DNA from: Labilibacter marinus
GTDB taxonomy: Bacteria; Bacteroidota; Bacteroidia; Bacteroidales; Marinilabiliaceae
Length of the DNA stretch: 64,000 nucleotides
Assembly: GCF_001659685.2 (NCBI RefSeq)
Contig: NZ_LXYE02000009.1
Span: 124,001-188,000 of the forward strand
Direction: 5' to 3'
Shown here: positions 9,894-19,028 of the stretch, piece after piece
How positions within the stretch are numbered: the stretch's first letter is position 1
Layout of the letters: each line of letters opens with the position of its first letter
The notes under the pieces: model-generated
What the model was told of the DNA's origin: nothing
What the model saw: only the letters and a program-made list of their open reading frames with translations
The model's database searches: none
Made by a program: the position numbers and the translations under genes

Positions 9894-10112
9894 ATGTCAA
9901 AAGAAAACGTTGTTAAATTACTAGACAAAGGAGCCGAGGACAGAAAATTTCGTATTAAATACGATAATACGTTCTCAATGGAAAAATTTGCAGAATTAGC
10001 CAAAGAAGATGGTTTTGATTTTACTGCAGATGATTTAAAAGCAGTCATCAACGAAAACGGAGATTCGTTTGATTCGTATGGTAACCCACCTAAAAAAGGT
10101 ATTTGGGTGTAA
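9894..10112 (+). CDS. Nif11-type leader/precursor peptide, orphan
   Basis: 72 residues. Residues 1-50 match the Nif11 leader pattern: MSKENVVKLLDKGAEDRKF, then FAELAKEDGFDFTADDLKAV. In other bacteria this fold is the leader of ribosomally made, post-translationally modified peptides and is also found alone in nitrogen-fixation loci. After the leader comes a short tail (about residues 51-72) rich in N, D, G, S and P and ending KKGIWV. There is no double-glycine cleavage site and no cysteine, so it is not an obvious lanthipeptide core. No modifying enzyme, protease or exporter lies nearby. It has its own promoter-like element and is followed by a long hairpin, so it is probably monocistronic. 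A regulatory role is equally possible. Confidence 0.75.
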   Translation: MSKENVVKLLDKGAEDRKFRIKYDNTFSMEKFAELAKEDGFDFTADDLKAVINENGDSFDSYGNPPKKGIWV

Positions 10113-10125
10113 GCAGGTTTTAAGT

Positions 10126-10203
10126 AATGGCAGGTAATGTAAGTTTCTATCCAGACAATAGAATACTGATAACTTAATTAAATATAAGTCTTTACCTGCC
10201 ATT
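10126..10203 (+). other. Nested long-stem inverted repeat after the Nif11 gene
   Basis: AATGGCAGGTAA (10126-10137) pairs perfectly with TTACCTGCCATT (10192-10203). Inside the 54-base interval, TAAGTT (10140-10145) pairs with AACTTA (10171-10176) and TCTAT (10146-10150) with ATAGA (10158-10162). The three stems are collinear and nested, giving one extended rod. Only a weak T run follows. It may act as a 3'-end stabiliser or terminator of the Nif11 transcript, or as a small structured RNA. Confidence 0.5.
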
Positions 10204-10343
10204 GTTTATACACATGTTTGTTTTTGGTTTTTCGTATTAATACCTGAATAACTTCTCAATATTTAAATTAAAAGAATTCTCTATATCAACTTATCTCGCC
10301 TCATTTCATTTTTTTTTACTTTAGCGCTCCAAAATAAACTGAA

Positions 10344-11411
10344 ATGAATATTGTAGATCTCATAAAGAAATTACTTCCAGGTTTAGCACCATTAATCATA
10401 TTTGTAATTGCAGATAGTATCTGGGGTACCGAGGTAGGCTTGATTGTAGCTATTGGTTTTGGACTGGTTGAGATATTTTATAGCTTGATAAGAAAGCAAA
10501 AACCCGATAAGTTTATTCTGTTTGATGTTGGGCTTCTGGTTGCTATGGGTGGTGTATCTTTACTATTGGATAATGATTTGTTTTTTAAACTAAAGCCAGG
10601 AGTAATAGGAGCTATTTTATGTGTTTTGCTTGGTGTGTCTGCCTACGGAAAAACAAATATAATGATGGCTATGAGTGGTCGATATTTAAAAGATGTAGAT
10701 ATTAATCCGTGGCAGCAGTATGAAATGTTACAGAGCATTAAAGCCTTATTTTGGATTTTTTCAGGACATACTGTATTGGTTATCATTTCAGCAGTTGCCA
10801 TGAGTAAAGAGGCTTGGGTAACCATTAGTGGACCAGGCTTTTATATTTTGTTTGGGGCTTATTTTGTATTTGAGTTATACAAAAAGAAAAAAGTTCAAAG
10901 TAAATATCAAGAAGAGGAATGGTTACCTATAGTAGATGATGAAGGTGCTGTTTTAGGAAAGATGCCCAGAAGTGTTGCGCACAAAAAGTCCATGATCTTA
11001 CATCCAGTAGTACATATTCAGGTTTTTAATGCTAAGGGAGAATTATATCTGCAAAAGCGAGCTGAAAATAAGTTGGTTCAACCAGGAAAATGGGATACCG
11101 CAGTGGGAGGTCATGTTTCAGCCGAAGAATCCATTGAATTATCACTTCAGCGTGAAGCCTCGGAAGAAATAGGTCTAACGGATTTTAAAGCACAACCTTT
11201 TCAGCGATATAAATGGGAGAGTAGCATTGAAAAGGAGTTGGTGTTTGCTTTTATATGCACCACCGACCAAGCTCTTAAGCCGGATCCAGCAGAGGTGAGC
11301 GAAGGTAGATATTGGACGATGGATGAAATAGAAGCTTATATAGGAAAAGAAATTTTCACACCAAATTTTGAGCATGAGTTTGAGTTGTTAAAAGCGTATT
11401 TGAAAGGTTAA
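10344..11411 (+). CDS. Fusion of a YciB/IspA-like membrane domain with a NUDIX hydrolase
   Basis: 355 residues in two parts. Residues 1-195 are hydrophobic with about five to six helices and resemble the YciB (intracellular septation protein A) family; DNDLFFKLKPGVIGAI corresponds to that family's D-D-FIKWKP segment. Residues 220-355 are a NUDIX domain with a complete box: GGHVSAEESIELSLQREASE followed by EIGL (GX5EX7REUXEEXGU). The residues before it (LQKRAENKLVQPGKWDTA) resemble YfcD/isopentenyl-isomerase-like NUDIX proteins. The architecture predicts a pyrophosphohydrolase held at the inner membrane. The substrate is unknown. A weak TACTTTAG at 10317-10324 may be its promoter. Confidence 0.8.
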   Translation: MNIVDLIKKLLPGLAPLIIFVIADSIWGTEVGLIVAIGFGLVEIFYSLIRKQKPDKFILFDVGLLVAMGGVSLLLDNDLFFKLKPGVIGAILCVLLGVSAYGKTNIMMAMSGRYLKDVDINPWQQYEMLQSIKALFWIFSGHTVLVIISAVAMSKEAWVTISGPGFYILFGAYFVFELYKKKKVQSKYQEEEWLPIVDDEGAVLGKMPRSVAHKKSMILHPVVHIQVFNAKGELYLQKRAENKLVQPGKWDTAVGGHVSAEESIELSLQREASEEIGLTDFKAQPFQRYKWESSIEKELVFAFICTTDQALKPDPAEVSEGRYWTMDEIEAYIGKEIFTPNFEHEFELLKAYLKG

Positions 11412-11454
11412 TCAATTCTCACCTTGTATTAGTTGCTTGGATAGAAGGGGGAAT

Positions 11455-14400
11455 TTAAAACAAACTTCCTTGTACTGCTTCATTCGAAACAGGTACAATT
11501 TTATCTAAACTCACATACCATATAAAACCTTTCACTGTGGCATTCCCCATATTTTTTACCTGTCGAATATATTGTAATACCTGCTTTTCGTATTTAGATT
11601 CTTCTTTATCACCAAACTTGTAATCGATAATGTGTACCTCATTATTTAAGAATACAACACGATCGGGGCGATAGCTTCCTTTGCTAGTGAGTATCGTATT
11701 TTCAGCTTTGATGATATGCTCAGGATTAAACCAATCTTTAGTTTCTGGTTGAGCAATAAGTAATTCAATCTGAGACTTTAACTTACCCTTTTCTTCTTCT
11801 GAAATTTTGCCTTCAAACAGCATTCTACTCAAAGCATTGTCAATATCTTTTGCTGTATGGATATACTCAAATGCTTCGTGCATCACTTTACCGTAGTTCA
11901 CTTTACTCTGTGTACCATCTACCGAAAAGTAATCGTCACTTTCGGTTTTTATGGCAATATGCTCATCACTCAAGAGTTTATTCACAAAAGGTTTTAAAGC
12001 TTCACTTTCAATATCAGCTGATGATTCTTCTCTTTCGGTATTTACTTCTGGAATATCTCCATAAGAAAAAAGGTTTGACTCAGCATTCCAACTATTGGAC
12101 AAATCAATAAATCCAGTTTTATCCGTAAATTGATGATTGTTGATAGAAAAATACATTAAATCAGAAACGCTTTTTAGCTCGCCTTTGCTATTTTTTGAAG
12201 GTGTGTTGCCGTAGGTTAAAAGTACCTCGCAACAACGCGTTAAAGTTACATAGAGTAGATTTAAACTATCTACGTACTGATACAATAGCTCCTCAAAATA
12301 TTCTTCCTTAAAAATAGTGTTCTGCAACCTGGAAGTATAAGTGATGGGTAATAGTTTTATTTCGTTAAACGGCCCTTTGTTTGGGCGACACCAAATAATA
12401 TTACTCTTTATTTCAGAATCTAGTTTCCAATTACAATAGGGGACAAGGACCACCTTAAACTCTAGACCTTTTGATTTATGAATAGTCATTATTTTAATAG
12501 CATCCTGGTCGTCGGGAACAGCCACCGCTTCTGTTATTCCTTTATCTTCCCACCAATCAATAAAGGCCGTTAAATCGGGATAATGGTCTTTTATAAACTG
12601 ATTGGTACAATTGATTAATGCTTGAATAAAAATACCTTGCTCTTCCTTAACTTCTTCAGGAAGTTGATGTGCCAAGTATTCTAATAATTCCAATAATGGT
12701 TTCTGACGCTGAGTAAGCAGGTCTTCTATCCATGGATGTTCTTGTTGAGCAAAGCTTATTTCGGTATCTAGTTTAAAGAGTTTCCCTATTTCTTGCTGTG
12801 TATACTCAGTATCGGCCTGTAATAATTGACGATTTAAAACCAAGTCGGCTTTTAAAATCAGGTTGTTAGGGTTTTGTAGGTATTTAACCTGCGCCATTAA
12901 AAAGTTTACAGCCGTTGAACCCGATAAAAACAAAGACTCATTGGAGATAACAGGAATAGTCGTTTTGTTAGGCGAATACTCTCCAGATAATAAGGCATTT
13001 GCAATGGTTTCTCCTTCTCCCTTTTTCCGAACCAGAATACAAAAGTCGTTATAGCGATAACCTTTACTTACTAAGTTTTCAATGTTTTCAATCATGTCGG
13101 CTAACATGCGCTCATCGTAACTTTCTTCCTTACTAGGTGCAAAAAACTTAGCTTTGATATGGCCTTGGTTTACGGGTTTGTGCTCAGGTAGTTCCTGAAA
13201 TACATCGGCGTATGCCTGAGCAATTTTGTAGCCATATTCCTTAAGCAGGTTTTCATCATCAATATATTGAGAAAATATACTGTTAAAGTTGTTTTGTATA
13301 TATTGCGAACCATCAACAAACAGGGCGTTATTAAAACCAATGATGTTAGAAAGGCTTCTCCAGTTTTTATTTAGGGTTAAGGATTCGCTTCCATGCTGTC
13401 TGAAATCATGCTCAACTTTATTGGCCAATAAGTTCCAATCAGAATTTCGCCATCTGTAAATGGATTGTTTTACATCGCCAACAATAAGGCTGGTTTCGTT
13501 ATTGGCCAAGGAGTTATCTACCAGTGGTCTAAAATTTAACCATTGTAGCTTTGAAGTATCCTGAAATTCATCAATCATAAAATTTTGAAAACGCGTTCCT
13601 ATTTTTTCGTAGATGAATGGCGTTTCGTTTTGATCGATTATTTTATTTAGGAAATATGATGAATCAGCAATTAAAAAGATATTCTCATCACGACAAATAG
13701 CCTGAACTTCTTTAGCAATATCTGCAATAATGCCTAGCGCAAAATAATTCTGACTGATAACTTTTGCTGTGGTATAATTCTCGTATTCACGATCGATTAA
13801 GTCAATGGCTTTTTTAACCAGCATATTGAGCAAAGGGTATAAACCATCAATGGTATCGCTATCTGCAGGAGTGTTATCTTTTCGTCCCCATTTAGTGGGC
13901 TCATCAATAATTTTAAGAAGTGTTGCTGTAGGCTCAAGTTTATCCACGGCCTTTAGCTTTTCGAAGTATTTAACGGGGGTACGACTTTTACCTGTAAAGG
14001 CATCATATTTTAAACCGCTCTTTGTAATGGCTTCACTACCTTCTTCACCAAATGCTTTTATTTTACCTTCAAAATCTTTAATAATCGCTTGAATCTGATT
14101 TAGGTAGTCCTGCATTTTTTCCTTATCGCTGATTACCTCTAGGATATCGCGACTCTCTAACTGAAATAGTTCGTTAAAAATTTCGGAACCCAGCTTATTT
14201 AAATCGCTACTTAAATTCCAGCTTTTACCCTGATTTAATTTTTGTTCGGCAAATTGAACCAACCACTCTTTTAAATGAGCATATTCGGGTAAATCAACCT
14301 TCATTAATAAATGGTCAACGGCCTTTTGTAATATTTTAGGAGTATTTAATTCAATTTTAAAGCCACTTTCTAGTCCGGCTTCACGAGCAAACGAACGGAT

Positions 14401-14742
14401 TATCTTTTGAAAAAAACTATCAATGGTACTTACTGAGAAGTTTGAGAAGTCGTGCAATAAATAACTCAATAATACTTTAGCACGTTTACGTACTTGCGTT
14501 TCATTCAGTTTAAACTCCTTCATTAATTCATCTACATAATCATTGGTTTGACCATTAGATATTTGAAAAAGTTTTTCCAGAATACGACTTTTCATTTCGC
14601 CAGTAGCCTTATTGGTAAAGGTAACCGCAAGCGTATGAATGTAGTTGGTGGGATTTTTATATAAAAGAAAAAGGAATTCGCGGGTCAGTGTAAATGTTTT
14701 TCCAGAGCCTGCAGAGGCTTTGTATATCTTAAGTTGCGACAT
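11455..14742 (-). CDS. AddA/RecB-like superfamily 1 helicase with C-terminal PD-(D/E)XK nuclease
   Basis: Predicted subunit of a RecBCD/AddAB-type enzyme for double-strand break processing. Motif I is KASAGSGKTFTLT near residue 8, motif II is MIDEFQDTSKLQW, motif III IVGDVKQSIYRWRN, motif V IMTIHKSKGLEF, and motif VI lies around LLYVTLTRCCEVLL. The C-terminal nuclease has MHEAFEYIH, then RPDRVVF and the catalytic IDYKFG with the following Q-Y pair. At 1095 residues it is shorter than B. subtilis AddA but usual for Bacteroidota. The expected partner AddB is not adjacent on either side, so it must be encoded elsewhere or absent. Confidence 0.87.
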   Translation of the reverse strand: MSQLKIYKASAGSGKTFTLTREFLFLLYKNPTNYIHTLAVTFTNKATGEMKSRILEKLFQISNGQTNDYVDELMKEFKLNETQVRKRAKVLLSYLLHDFSNFSVSTIDSFFQKIIRSFAREAGLESGFKIELNTPKILQKAVDHLLMKVDLPEYAHLKEWLVQFAEQKLNQGKSWNLSSDLNKLGSEIFNELFQLESRDILEVISDKEKMQDYLNQIQAIIKDFEGKIKAFGEEGSEAITKSGLKYDAFTGKSRTPVKYFEKLKAVDKLEPTATLLKIIDEPTKWGRKDNTPADSDTIDGLYPLLNMLVKKAIDLIDREYENYTTAKVISQNYFALGIIADIAKEVQAICRDENIFLIADSSYFLNKIIDQNETPFIYEKIGTRFQNFMIDEFQDTSKLQWLNFRPLVDNSLANNETSLIVGDVKQSIYRWRNSDWNLLANKVEHDFRQHGSESLTLNKNWRSLSNIIGFNNALFVDGSQYIQNNFNSIFSQYIDDENLLKEYGYKIAQAYADVFQELPEHKPVNQGHIKAKFFAPSKEESYDERMLADMIENIENLVSKGYRYNDFCILVRKKGEGETIANALLSGEYSPNKTTIPVISNESLFLSGSTAVNFLMAQVKYLQNPNNLILKADLVLNRQLLQADTEYTQQEIGKLFKLDTEISFAQQEHPWIEDLLTQRQKPLLELLEYLAHQLPEEVKEEQGIFIQALINCTNQFIKDHYPDLTAFIDWWEDKGITEAVAVPDDQDAIKIMTIHKSKGLEFKVVLVPYCNWKLDSEIKSNIIWCRPNKGPFNEIKLLPITYTSRLQNTIFKEEYFEELLYQYVDSLNLLYVTLTRCCEVLLTYGNTPSKNSKGELKSVSDLMYFSINNHQFTDKTGFIDLSNSWNAESNLFSYGDIPEVNTEREESSADIESEALKPFVNKLLSDEHIAIKTESDDYFSVDGTQSKVNYGKVMHEAFEYIHTAKDIDNALSRMLFEGKISEEEKGKLKSQIELLIAQPETKDWFNPEHIIKAENTILTSKGSYRPDRVVFLNNEVHIIDYKFGDKEESKYEKQVLQYIRQVKNMGNATVKGFIWYVSLDKIVPVSNEAVQGSLF

Positions 14743-14903
14743 TTATAGCTATTTTAGTCTTTATCATTAAATGCCGAATATTCTATATTTTTTTCGTTCT
14801 TGACTCTATTTTTTAATACCCAAGAGGATGAAAGAATATATTTCAATTCAACTTTTCAATAATATCTTTTTAAAAGCATAAAAATAGCAATTGTTTTATA
14901 AAA

Positions 14904-15002
14904 AAGGCAAGCAGTGTCAACCATCCCAAATTCTAAGTAATCAATCTAACTAAACAATTCCAATCTTCCTTAATTTACACTATCAAAATTACTGCTTGCC
15001 TT
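14904..15002 (-). terminator. Long-loop terminator after the XylF-like gene
   Basis: AAGGCAAGCAGT (14904-14915) and ACTGCTTGCCTT (14991-15002) are perfect 12-base inverted repeats separated by 75 bases. On the minus strand the second arm runs into six Ts, as for intrinsic termination, about 95 bases past the stop at 15097. The long loop is unusual. The rest of the 14743-15096 gap holds no gene I can support. Confidence 0.6.
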
Positions 15003-15096
15003 CATTTCACCCTAATTATTGAACTCAGTATTTATCCAAAACTAATATGAGCTCAATTTCTTTTAAAACACTACTAAAATGCAGTGCTCAACTATA

Positions 15097-16089
15097 TTAT
15101 TTAATGTCTTCTCCGTTTACAAAGTTATCCGACTCAAGCGTCATTTTAATGTTTTGTCTGTGTACAACTTGTGCTGGTAACAAAATTGCTGGTACTAGTC
15201 TTTTCCCATTGTGTTCTGTTAAGTTCATATTGGATGGAGCAATACCATCTGAAATTTTAATAGCTGCATTGGCAACTGCATAAGCCATCGATTCAATCGG
15301 TTTATATATTGTAATCGTTTGGTCGCCACCAACAATTTTTCTAATGGCTTCTTTGTCCGCATCTTGCCCTGCTATCAAAACTCTTCCAGCCATATTGTGT
15401 TCTTTTAATGCGCTAATAACACCAGCTGCTAACGCGTCATTACTGGCAATAACAGCATCTAAAGCAGTATCTGTATTGGTTAAATAGTCCTTGGTAATGT
15501 TATATCCTTCGTGTAAAGACCAGTCACTAGAAAATTTATTAAATACAATTTCAATATCCCCTTTTTCCACGAATGGAGCAAGCACGTTCATTTGCCCTAA
15601 GTTTAATAAATACGCATTATTGTCGAGTGTTGGACCGCCTACAATACCATATTTGCCCGTTGGTTTAATCTTAGTTAAAAAATTGGCTTGTAATTCGCCT
15701 ATGGCAATATTATCGGTAGAGATGTAGTAATCCAAATTACAGTCTTTAATTAATCTATCGTATGAAATTACTGGAACGTAGTGTTGATGTGCATATCTAA
15801 CTATATCGCCCGCTTTTTTAGAATCAACAGGGATAACGATTAATACTTCAGCACCATTTTCAATTAATTCTTTTGCTTGCTGTAATTGTTTATCAGGATC
15901 TGAATCGGCAATGGCCACTGTGCAAATGCCTCCCATTTCCTCAATATGCTTTTCAATTAAGGTCATGTCTTTTTCCCATCTTTCCTGGGCCAAAGTATCC
16001 ATTAATAATCCAATTTGGGGTTTTTGATTGCATCCTGTTAATAAAAATAATCCGAATGCAATGATCAGTGTAATCTTTAAAGCTTTCAT
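15097..16089 (-). CDS. XylF-like periplasmic sugar-binding lipoprotein (orphan)
   Basis: Periplasmic-binding protein of the LacI/ribose-binding type I fold. The signal ends in a lipobox (LLTGC, Cys near residue 20). The mature part closely follows the D-xylose binding protein: LAQERWEKD, GAEVLIVIPVD, VISYDRLIKD-DYYISTDN, VGGPTLDNNAYLLNLGQM, AVIASNDALAAGVI, IAGQDADKEA and ITIYKPIESMA. No ABC ATPase or permease is nearby, so it is not part of a visible importer. Being lipid-anchored it may instead present sugar to a sensor, or pair with components elsewhere. The ligand is probably a pentose or related aldose but is not proven. Confidence 0.85.
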   Translation of the reverse strand: MKALKITLIIAFGLFLLTGCNQKPQIGLLMDTLAQERWEKDMTLIEKHIEEMGGICTVAIADSDPDKQLQQAKELIENGAEVLIVIPVDSKKAGDIVRYAHQHYVPVISYDRLIKDCNLDYYISTDNIAIGELQANFLTKIKPTGKYGIVGGPTLDNNAYLLNLGQMNVLAPFVEKGDIEIVFNKFSSDWSLHEGYNITKDYLTNTDTALDAVIASNDALAAGVISALKEHNMAGRVLIAGQDADKEAIRKIVGGDQTITIYKPIESMAYAVANAAIKISDGIAPSNMNLTEHNGKRLVPAILLPAQVVHRQNIKMTLESDNFVNGEDIK

Positions 16090-16376
16090 ATCGGTTTTGT
16101 TTTTTAGGAAGAATTATATTTAATAATTTACAAAAAAACATTTGGAATGTAAAGCCAAAGCATAAAAGATTTGAAAAAATGGAGAAAGGTGCAATGGTGT
16201 TATAGCATAGAGAAATGGGCTAAGCGTTAACGGTTGAGAGGTTTATTGATGTATAAGGTTAAAGGTACAAGAGTGCAATTATTTTTGTCATGATCCGCTT
16301 GAATTCGAACCTACCGCTAAAGTTTTTTTTAAAGTCATGTATCATCGAACCTTTGCACCTTTAACCCAATTACTGA

Positions 16377-17150
16377 TTACTCCCTCTTCTTTGCTTCATC
16401 CCAAATTTTGTCCATTTCTTCCAGCGACATTTCCTTAAGATCAAGGCCTTGTTTAATGGTTTTATCTTCCAGATAATTAAAGCGAGAGATAAACTTACGA
16501 TTGGTTCTTTCTAGGGCATTTTCAGGGTTTACTCCGTATAGGCGAGCTGTGTTGATGATAGAGAATAATAAATCGCCAAATTCAGCTTCAATTTTATCTT
16601 GGTCGCCTTGAGCTATTTCTACTTTAACTTCATCCAGTTCCTCTTGTACCTTATCCCAAACCTGTTCGCGATTTTCCCAATCAAAACCTACACCACGGGC
16701 TTTATCCTGAATTCTGTTGGCTTTTACCAAAGCGGGTAATGATTCCGGTACACCTGATAAAACCGACTTGTTGCCACCTTTTTCCTTTAATTTAAGACGT
16801 TCCCAGTTTTCCTCTACTTCTTTGGCATCTTTAACCTGGGTGTCGCTAAAAATATGAGGATGACGATAAATCAGTTTTTCATTTAACGAATCAATTACAT
16901 CCTTAATAGTAAATTCATTGTTTTCATCCCCAATTTTGGCATAAAATACAATGTGCAATAATAAGTCGCCTAACTCTTTTTTTATTAAATCAGGATCCTT
17001 TTTTATAATGGCATCGGCTAATTCGTAGGTTTCTTCAATGGTTAAGGTGCGCAGACTATCATTGGTTTGTTTTTTATCCCATGGACACTTTTCTCTGAGC
17101 TCGTCCATGATATTTAATAACTCTTTAAAAGCGGTTAATTTATCTTCCAT
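16377..17150 (-). CDS. mazG: Nucleoside triphosphate pyrophosphohydrolase MazG
   Basis: House-cleaning enzyme that hydrolyses (d)NTPs to NMP and pyrophosphate. It has two MazG domains. The first has the start MDELREKCPWDKKQT with the metal-binding LTIEETYELADAI and KKELGDLLLHIVFYAK. The second has RVGFDW-type VGFDWENREQVW and AEFGDLLFSIINTARL, then NRKFISRFNYLE. The 257-residue length is normal. It is divergent from the phoH-like gene, and a canonical promoter lies 38 bases upstream. Confidence 0.95.
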   Translation of the reverse strand: MEDKLTAFKELLNIMDELREKCPWDKKQTNDSLRTLTIEETYELADAIIKKDPDLIKKELGDLLLHIVFYAKIGDENNEFTIKDVIDSLNEKLIYRHPHIFSDTQVKDAKEVEENWERLKLKEKGGNKSVLSGVPESLPALVKANRIQDKARGVGFDWENREQVWDKVQEELDEVKVEIAQGDQDKIEAEFGDLLFSIINTARLYGVNPENALERTNRKFISRFNYLEDKTIKQGLDLKEMSLEEMDKIWDEAKKRE

Positions 17151-17187
17151 TATATATTGATTTATGCTCGTATATTTTTTAGTGATT

Positions 17188-17220
17188 CAAAAGTAGATAT
17201 ATACTTCCACTTTTAGCAAA
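17188..17220 (-). promoter_or_regulatory. Bacteroidota-type promoter of mazG
   Basis: On the minus strand TTTG (17220-17217) and TACTTTTG (17195-17188) are separated by 21 bases. This fits the consensus TTTG-N19-21-TAnnTTTG. The mazG start codon is 37 bases downstream of the -7 element. Confidence 0.6.
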
Positions 17221-17293
17221 GTAATCTTTAAAAAGACTATTGAATAAGCTAAAATGTATTTATTTTGCATTGCGAATTACTTGATTTTAATAC

Positions 17294-18244
17294 ATGATAG
17301 AAAAACTGATATATATAGACTCTGTTGATTTAATAGAGTTTTTAGGCGTAAAAAATGTAAAGCTCGATATAATCCGGAATAGATATCCTAAACTTAGAAT
17401 TATTGCTAGGGGAGATTGGATAAAGGCCATGGGCGAGGAAGAGGAAGTAACTGCTTTTGAGGAAAAAATTCATTTACTTTTGGATCATTACAACGAATAT
17501 AATGTATTGAGTGAGCACTCCATTATTGATATTATTGAGAGTGGTGGCATTGGCAAGGTGAAAGATGTTGATGATGTTATTTTATATGGCATCAATGGTA
17601 AGCCAATAAAAGGACGAACTGCTAATCAACGTTCGTTTGTGCAAGAATACGAGAAGAACGACTTAATATTTGCTGTTGGTCCAGCAGGTTCTGGTAAAAC
17701 TTACACGGCCATTGCACTTGCTGTTAGAGCATTAAAAAGGAGAGAGGTTCGTAGAATCATATTAAGTAGGCCGGCAGTTGAAGCAGGGGAGAAATTGGGT
17801 TTTTTACCAGGTGATATGAAAGAGAAGATTGACCCTTACTTACAACCACTATATGATGCTTTACAGGATATGATTCCTGCTGCTAAGCTAAAAGATTACA
17901 TGGAGAATGGAACCATTCAAATTGCTCCTTTGGCTTTTATGCGTGGTAGAACCTTAAATGAGGCCTTTGTTATTTTAGATGAAGCGCAAAATGCAACTAC
18001 CAACCAAATTAAAATGTTTTTAACCCGTATGGGGCATGGAACTAAATATGTGGTTACGGGGGATGTTACGCAAATTGATTTGCCAAAAATATCTATGTCG
18101 GGATTGGTACACGCCATGCGCATACTGACCAATGTAAAAGGAATGAAAATAATTAATTTTGATGTCCGTGATATCGTTCGCCATCCATTGGTTCAGCGAA
18201 TTGTGGAGGCTTACGATAAAGAAAAGCCCACATCTAAAGAATAA
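17294..18244 (+). CDS. PhoH-family ATPase
   Basis: Cytoplasmic P-loop ATPase of the PhoH/YbeZ family, linked in other bacteria to RNA metabolism and ribosome maturation. An N-terminal KH-like region (residues about 1-90) precedes TANQRSFVQEYEKNDLIFAV and the Walker A GPAGSGKTYTA. It continues with SRPAVEAGEKLGFLPGDMKE and PYLQPLYDAL, then Walker B VILDEAQNAT and TGDVTQIDLP. The 316-residue length is typical. The gene is followed 79 bases later by an FKBP-type lipoprotein gene in the same direction. The family is certain; the exact cellular role is not. Confidence 0.92.
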   Translation: MIEKLIYIDSVDLIEFLGVKNVKLDIIRNRYPKLRIIARGDWIKAMGEEEEVTAFEEKIHLLLDHYNEYNVLSEHSIIDIIESGGIGKVKDVDDVILYGINGKPIKGRTANQRSFVQEYEKNDLIFAVGPAGSGKTYTAIALAVRALKRREVRRIILSRPAVEAGEKLGFLPGDMKEKIDPYLQPLYDALQDMIPAAKLKDYMENGTIQIAPLAFMRGRTLNEAFVILDEAQNATTNQIKMFLTRMGHGTKYVVTGDVTQIDLPKISMSGLVHAMRILTNVKGMKIINFDVRDIVRHPLVQRIVEAYDKEKPTSKE

Positions 18245-18323
18245 ATTCAAATTCTAACGCAACCTTTAGTAATTATTACCTTCTAAATAAAGAAATATTC
18301 ACAAGTAGATAGATTTAAATAAC

Positions 18324-18764
18324 ATGAAGAAAAATTTTGGTTTGATAGCTGGCTTGTTAATAGCCTTGGTGTATAGTGGATGTAATAAGGAAGAAGAACC
18401 TATTGATTATGATGCAAAAGATGAAGGCATTATTCAAGATTATTTTGAAGCCAATAATATTACAGACACCGTTGCAACGTCTTATGGTGTATATATAAAG
18501 CATATCGTTGAAGGTACCGGAGAATCTCCAACCTTAAATGATAAAGTAAAGGTTAAATATGAATTATATAATTTGCCTAGTGATCAAAGAGTAAATCAAC
18601 CAGAGGAGCCAGTTACTTTTGCGTTATCAAATTTAATTGCAGGTTGGCAAATAGGCATACCTTATATGAAAGTGGGAGGTGAAGCCTATTTGTATGTACC
18701 AAGAAAGTATGCGTATGGTGATGGAGTGTTAAAGTTTAAGATAACACTAATTGAAATTGAGTAG
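18324..18764 (+). CDS. FKBP-type peptidyl-prolyl isomerase lipoprotein
   Basis: 146 residues. The signal ends at a lipobox (LVYSGC, Cys near residue 20), so it is lipid-anchored in the periplasm or outer membrane. The body has the FKBP fold order: YGVYIKHIVEGTG, DKVKVKYELY, then NLIAGWQIGIPYMKVGGEAY and LYVPRKYAYGDG, ending FKITLIEIE. The domain is short and the usual active-site aromatics are only partly conserved, so isomerase activity is uncertain and a chaperone role is possible. A terminator follows. Confidence 0.88.
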   Translation: MKKNFGLIAGLLIALVYSGCNKEEEPIDYDAKDEGIIQDYFEANNITDTVATSYGVYIKHIVEGTGESPTLNDKVKVKYELYNLPSDQRVNQPEEPVTFALSNLIAGWQIGIPYMKVGGEAYLYVPRKYAYGDGVLKFKITLIEIE

Positions 18765-18799
18765 TTGATTTTAAGAATAAATTTATTATTAAAATATTT

Positions 18800-18830
18800 A
18801 GGGAAGCCTGTTATGGGTTTCCCTTTTTTT
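18800..18830 (+). terminator. Terminator after the FKBP gene
   Basis: AGGGAAGCC (18800-18808) pairs with GGTTTCCCT (18816-18824; one G-T pair), followed by seven Ts. Confidence 0.75.
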
Positions 18831-19028
18831 GTGCAATTCTCTGATGGCGAAATGCATGTATTCTTCGTTAGCAATCTGTTGGTAAGGAAATAGAAGAAGT
18901 TATAGTAAAAGACTTTATGAAACTGAATATTGGATTTAAAGATGCCCCAGAGTTTAAGCAATAGATAAAGCACGAAAATATACTTAAGAAGATGAGAAAA
19001 TAGAGGTCATTTGAAGGTGATAATAAAA

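Noticed and set aside
14904-15002. Small transposable element (MITE) bounded by 12-base inverted repeats
   Set aside because: No target-site duplication was seen, and on the minus strand the second arm leads into a T run after a gene end, so a terminator explains it better.
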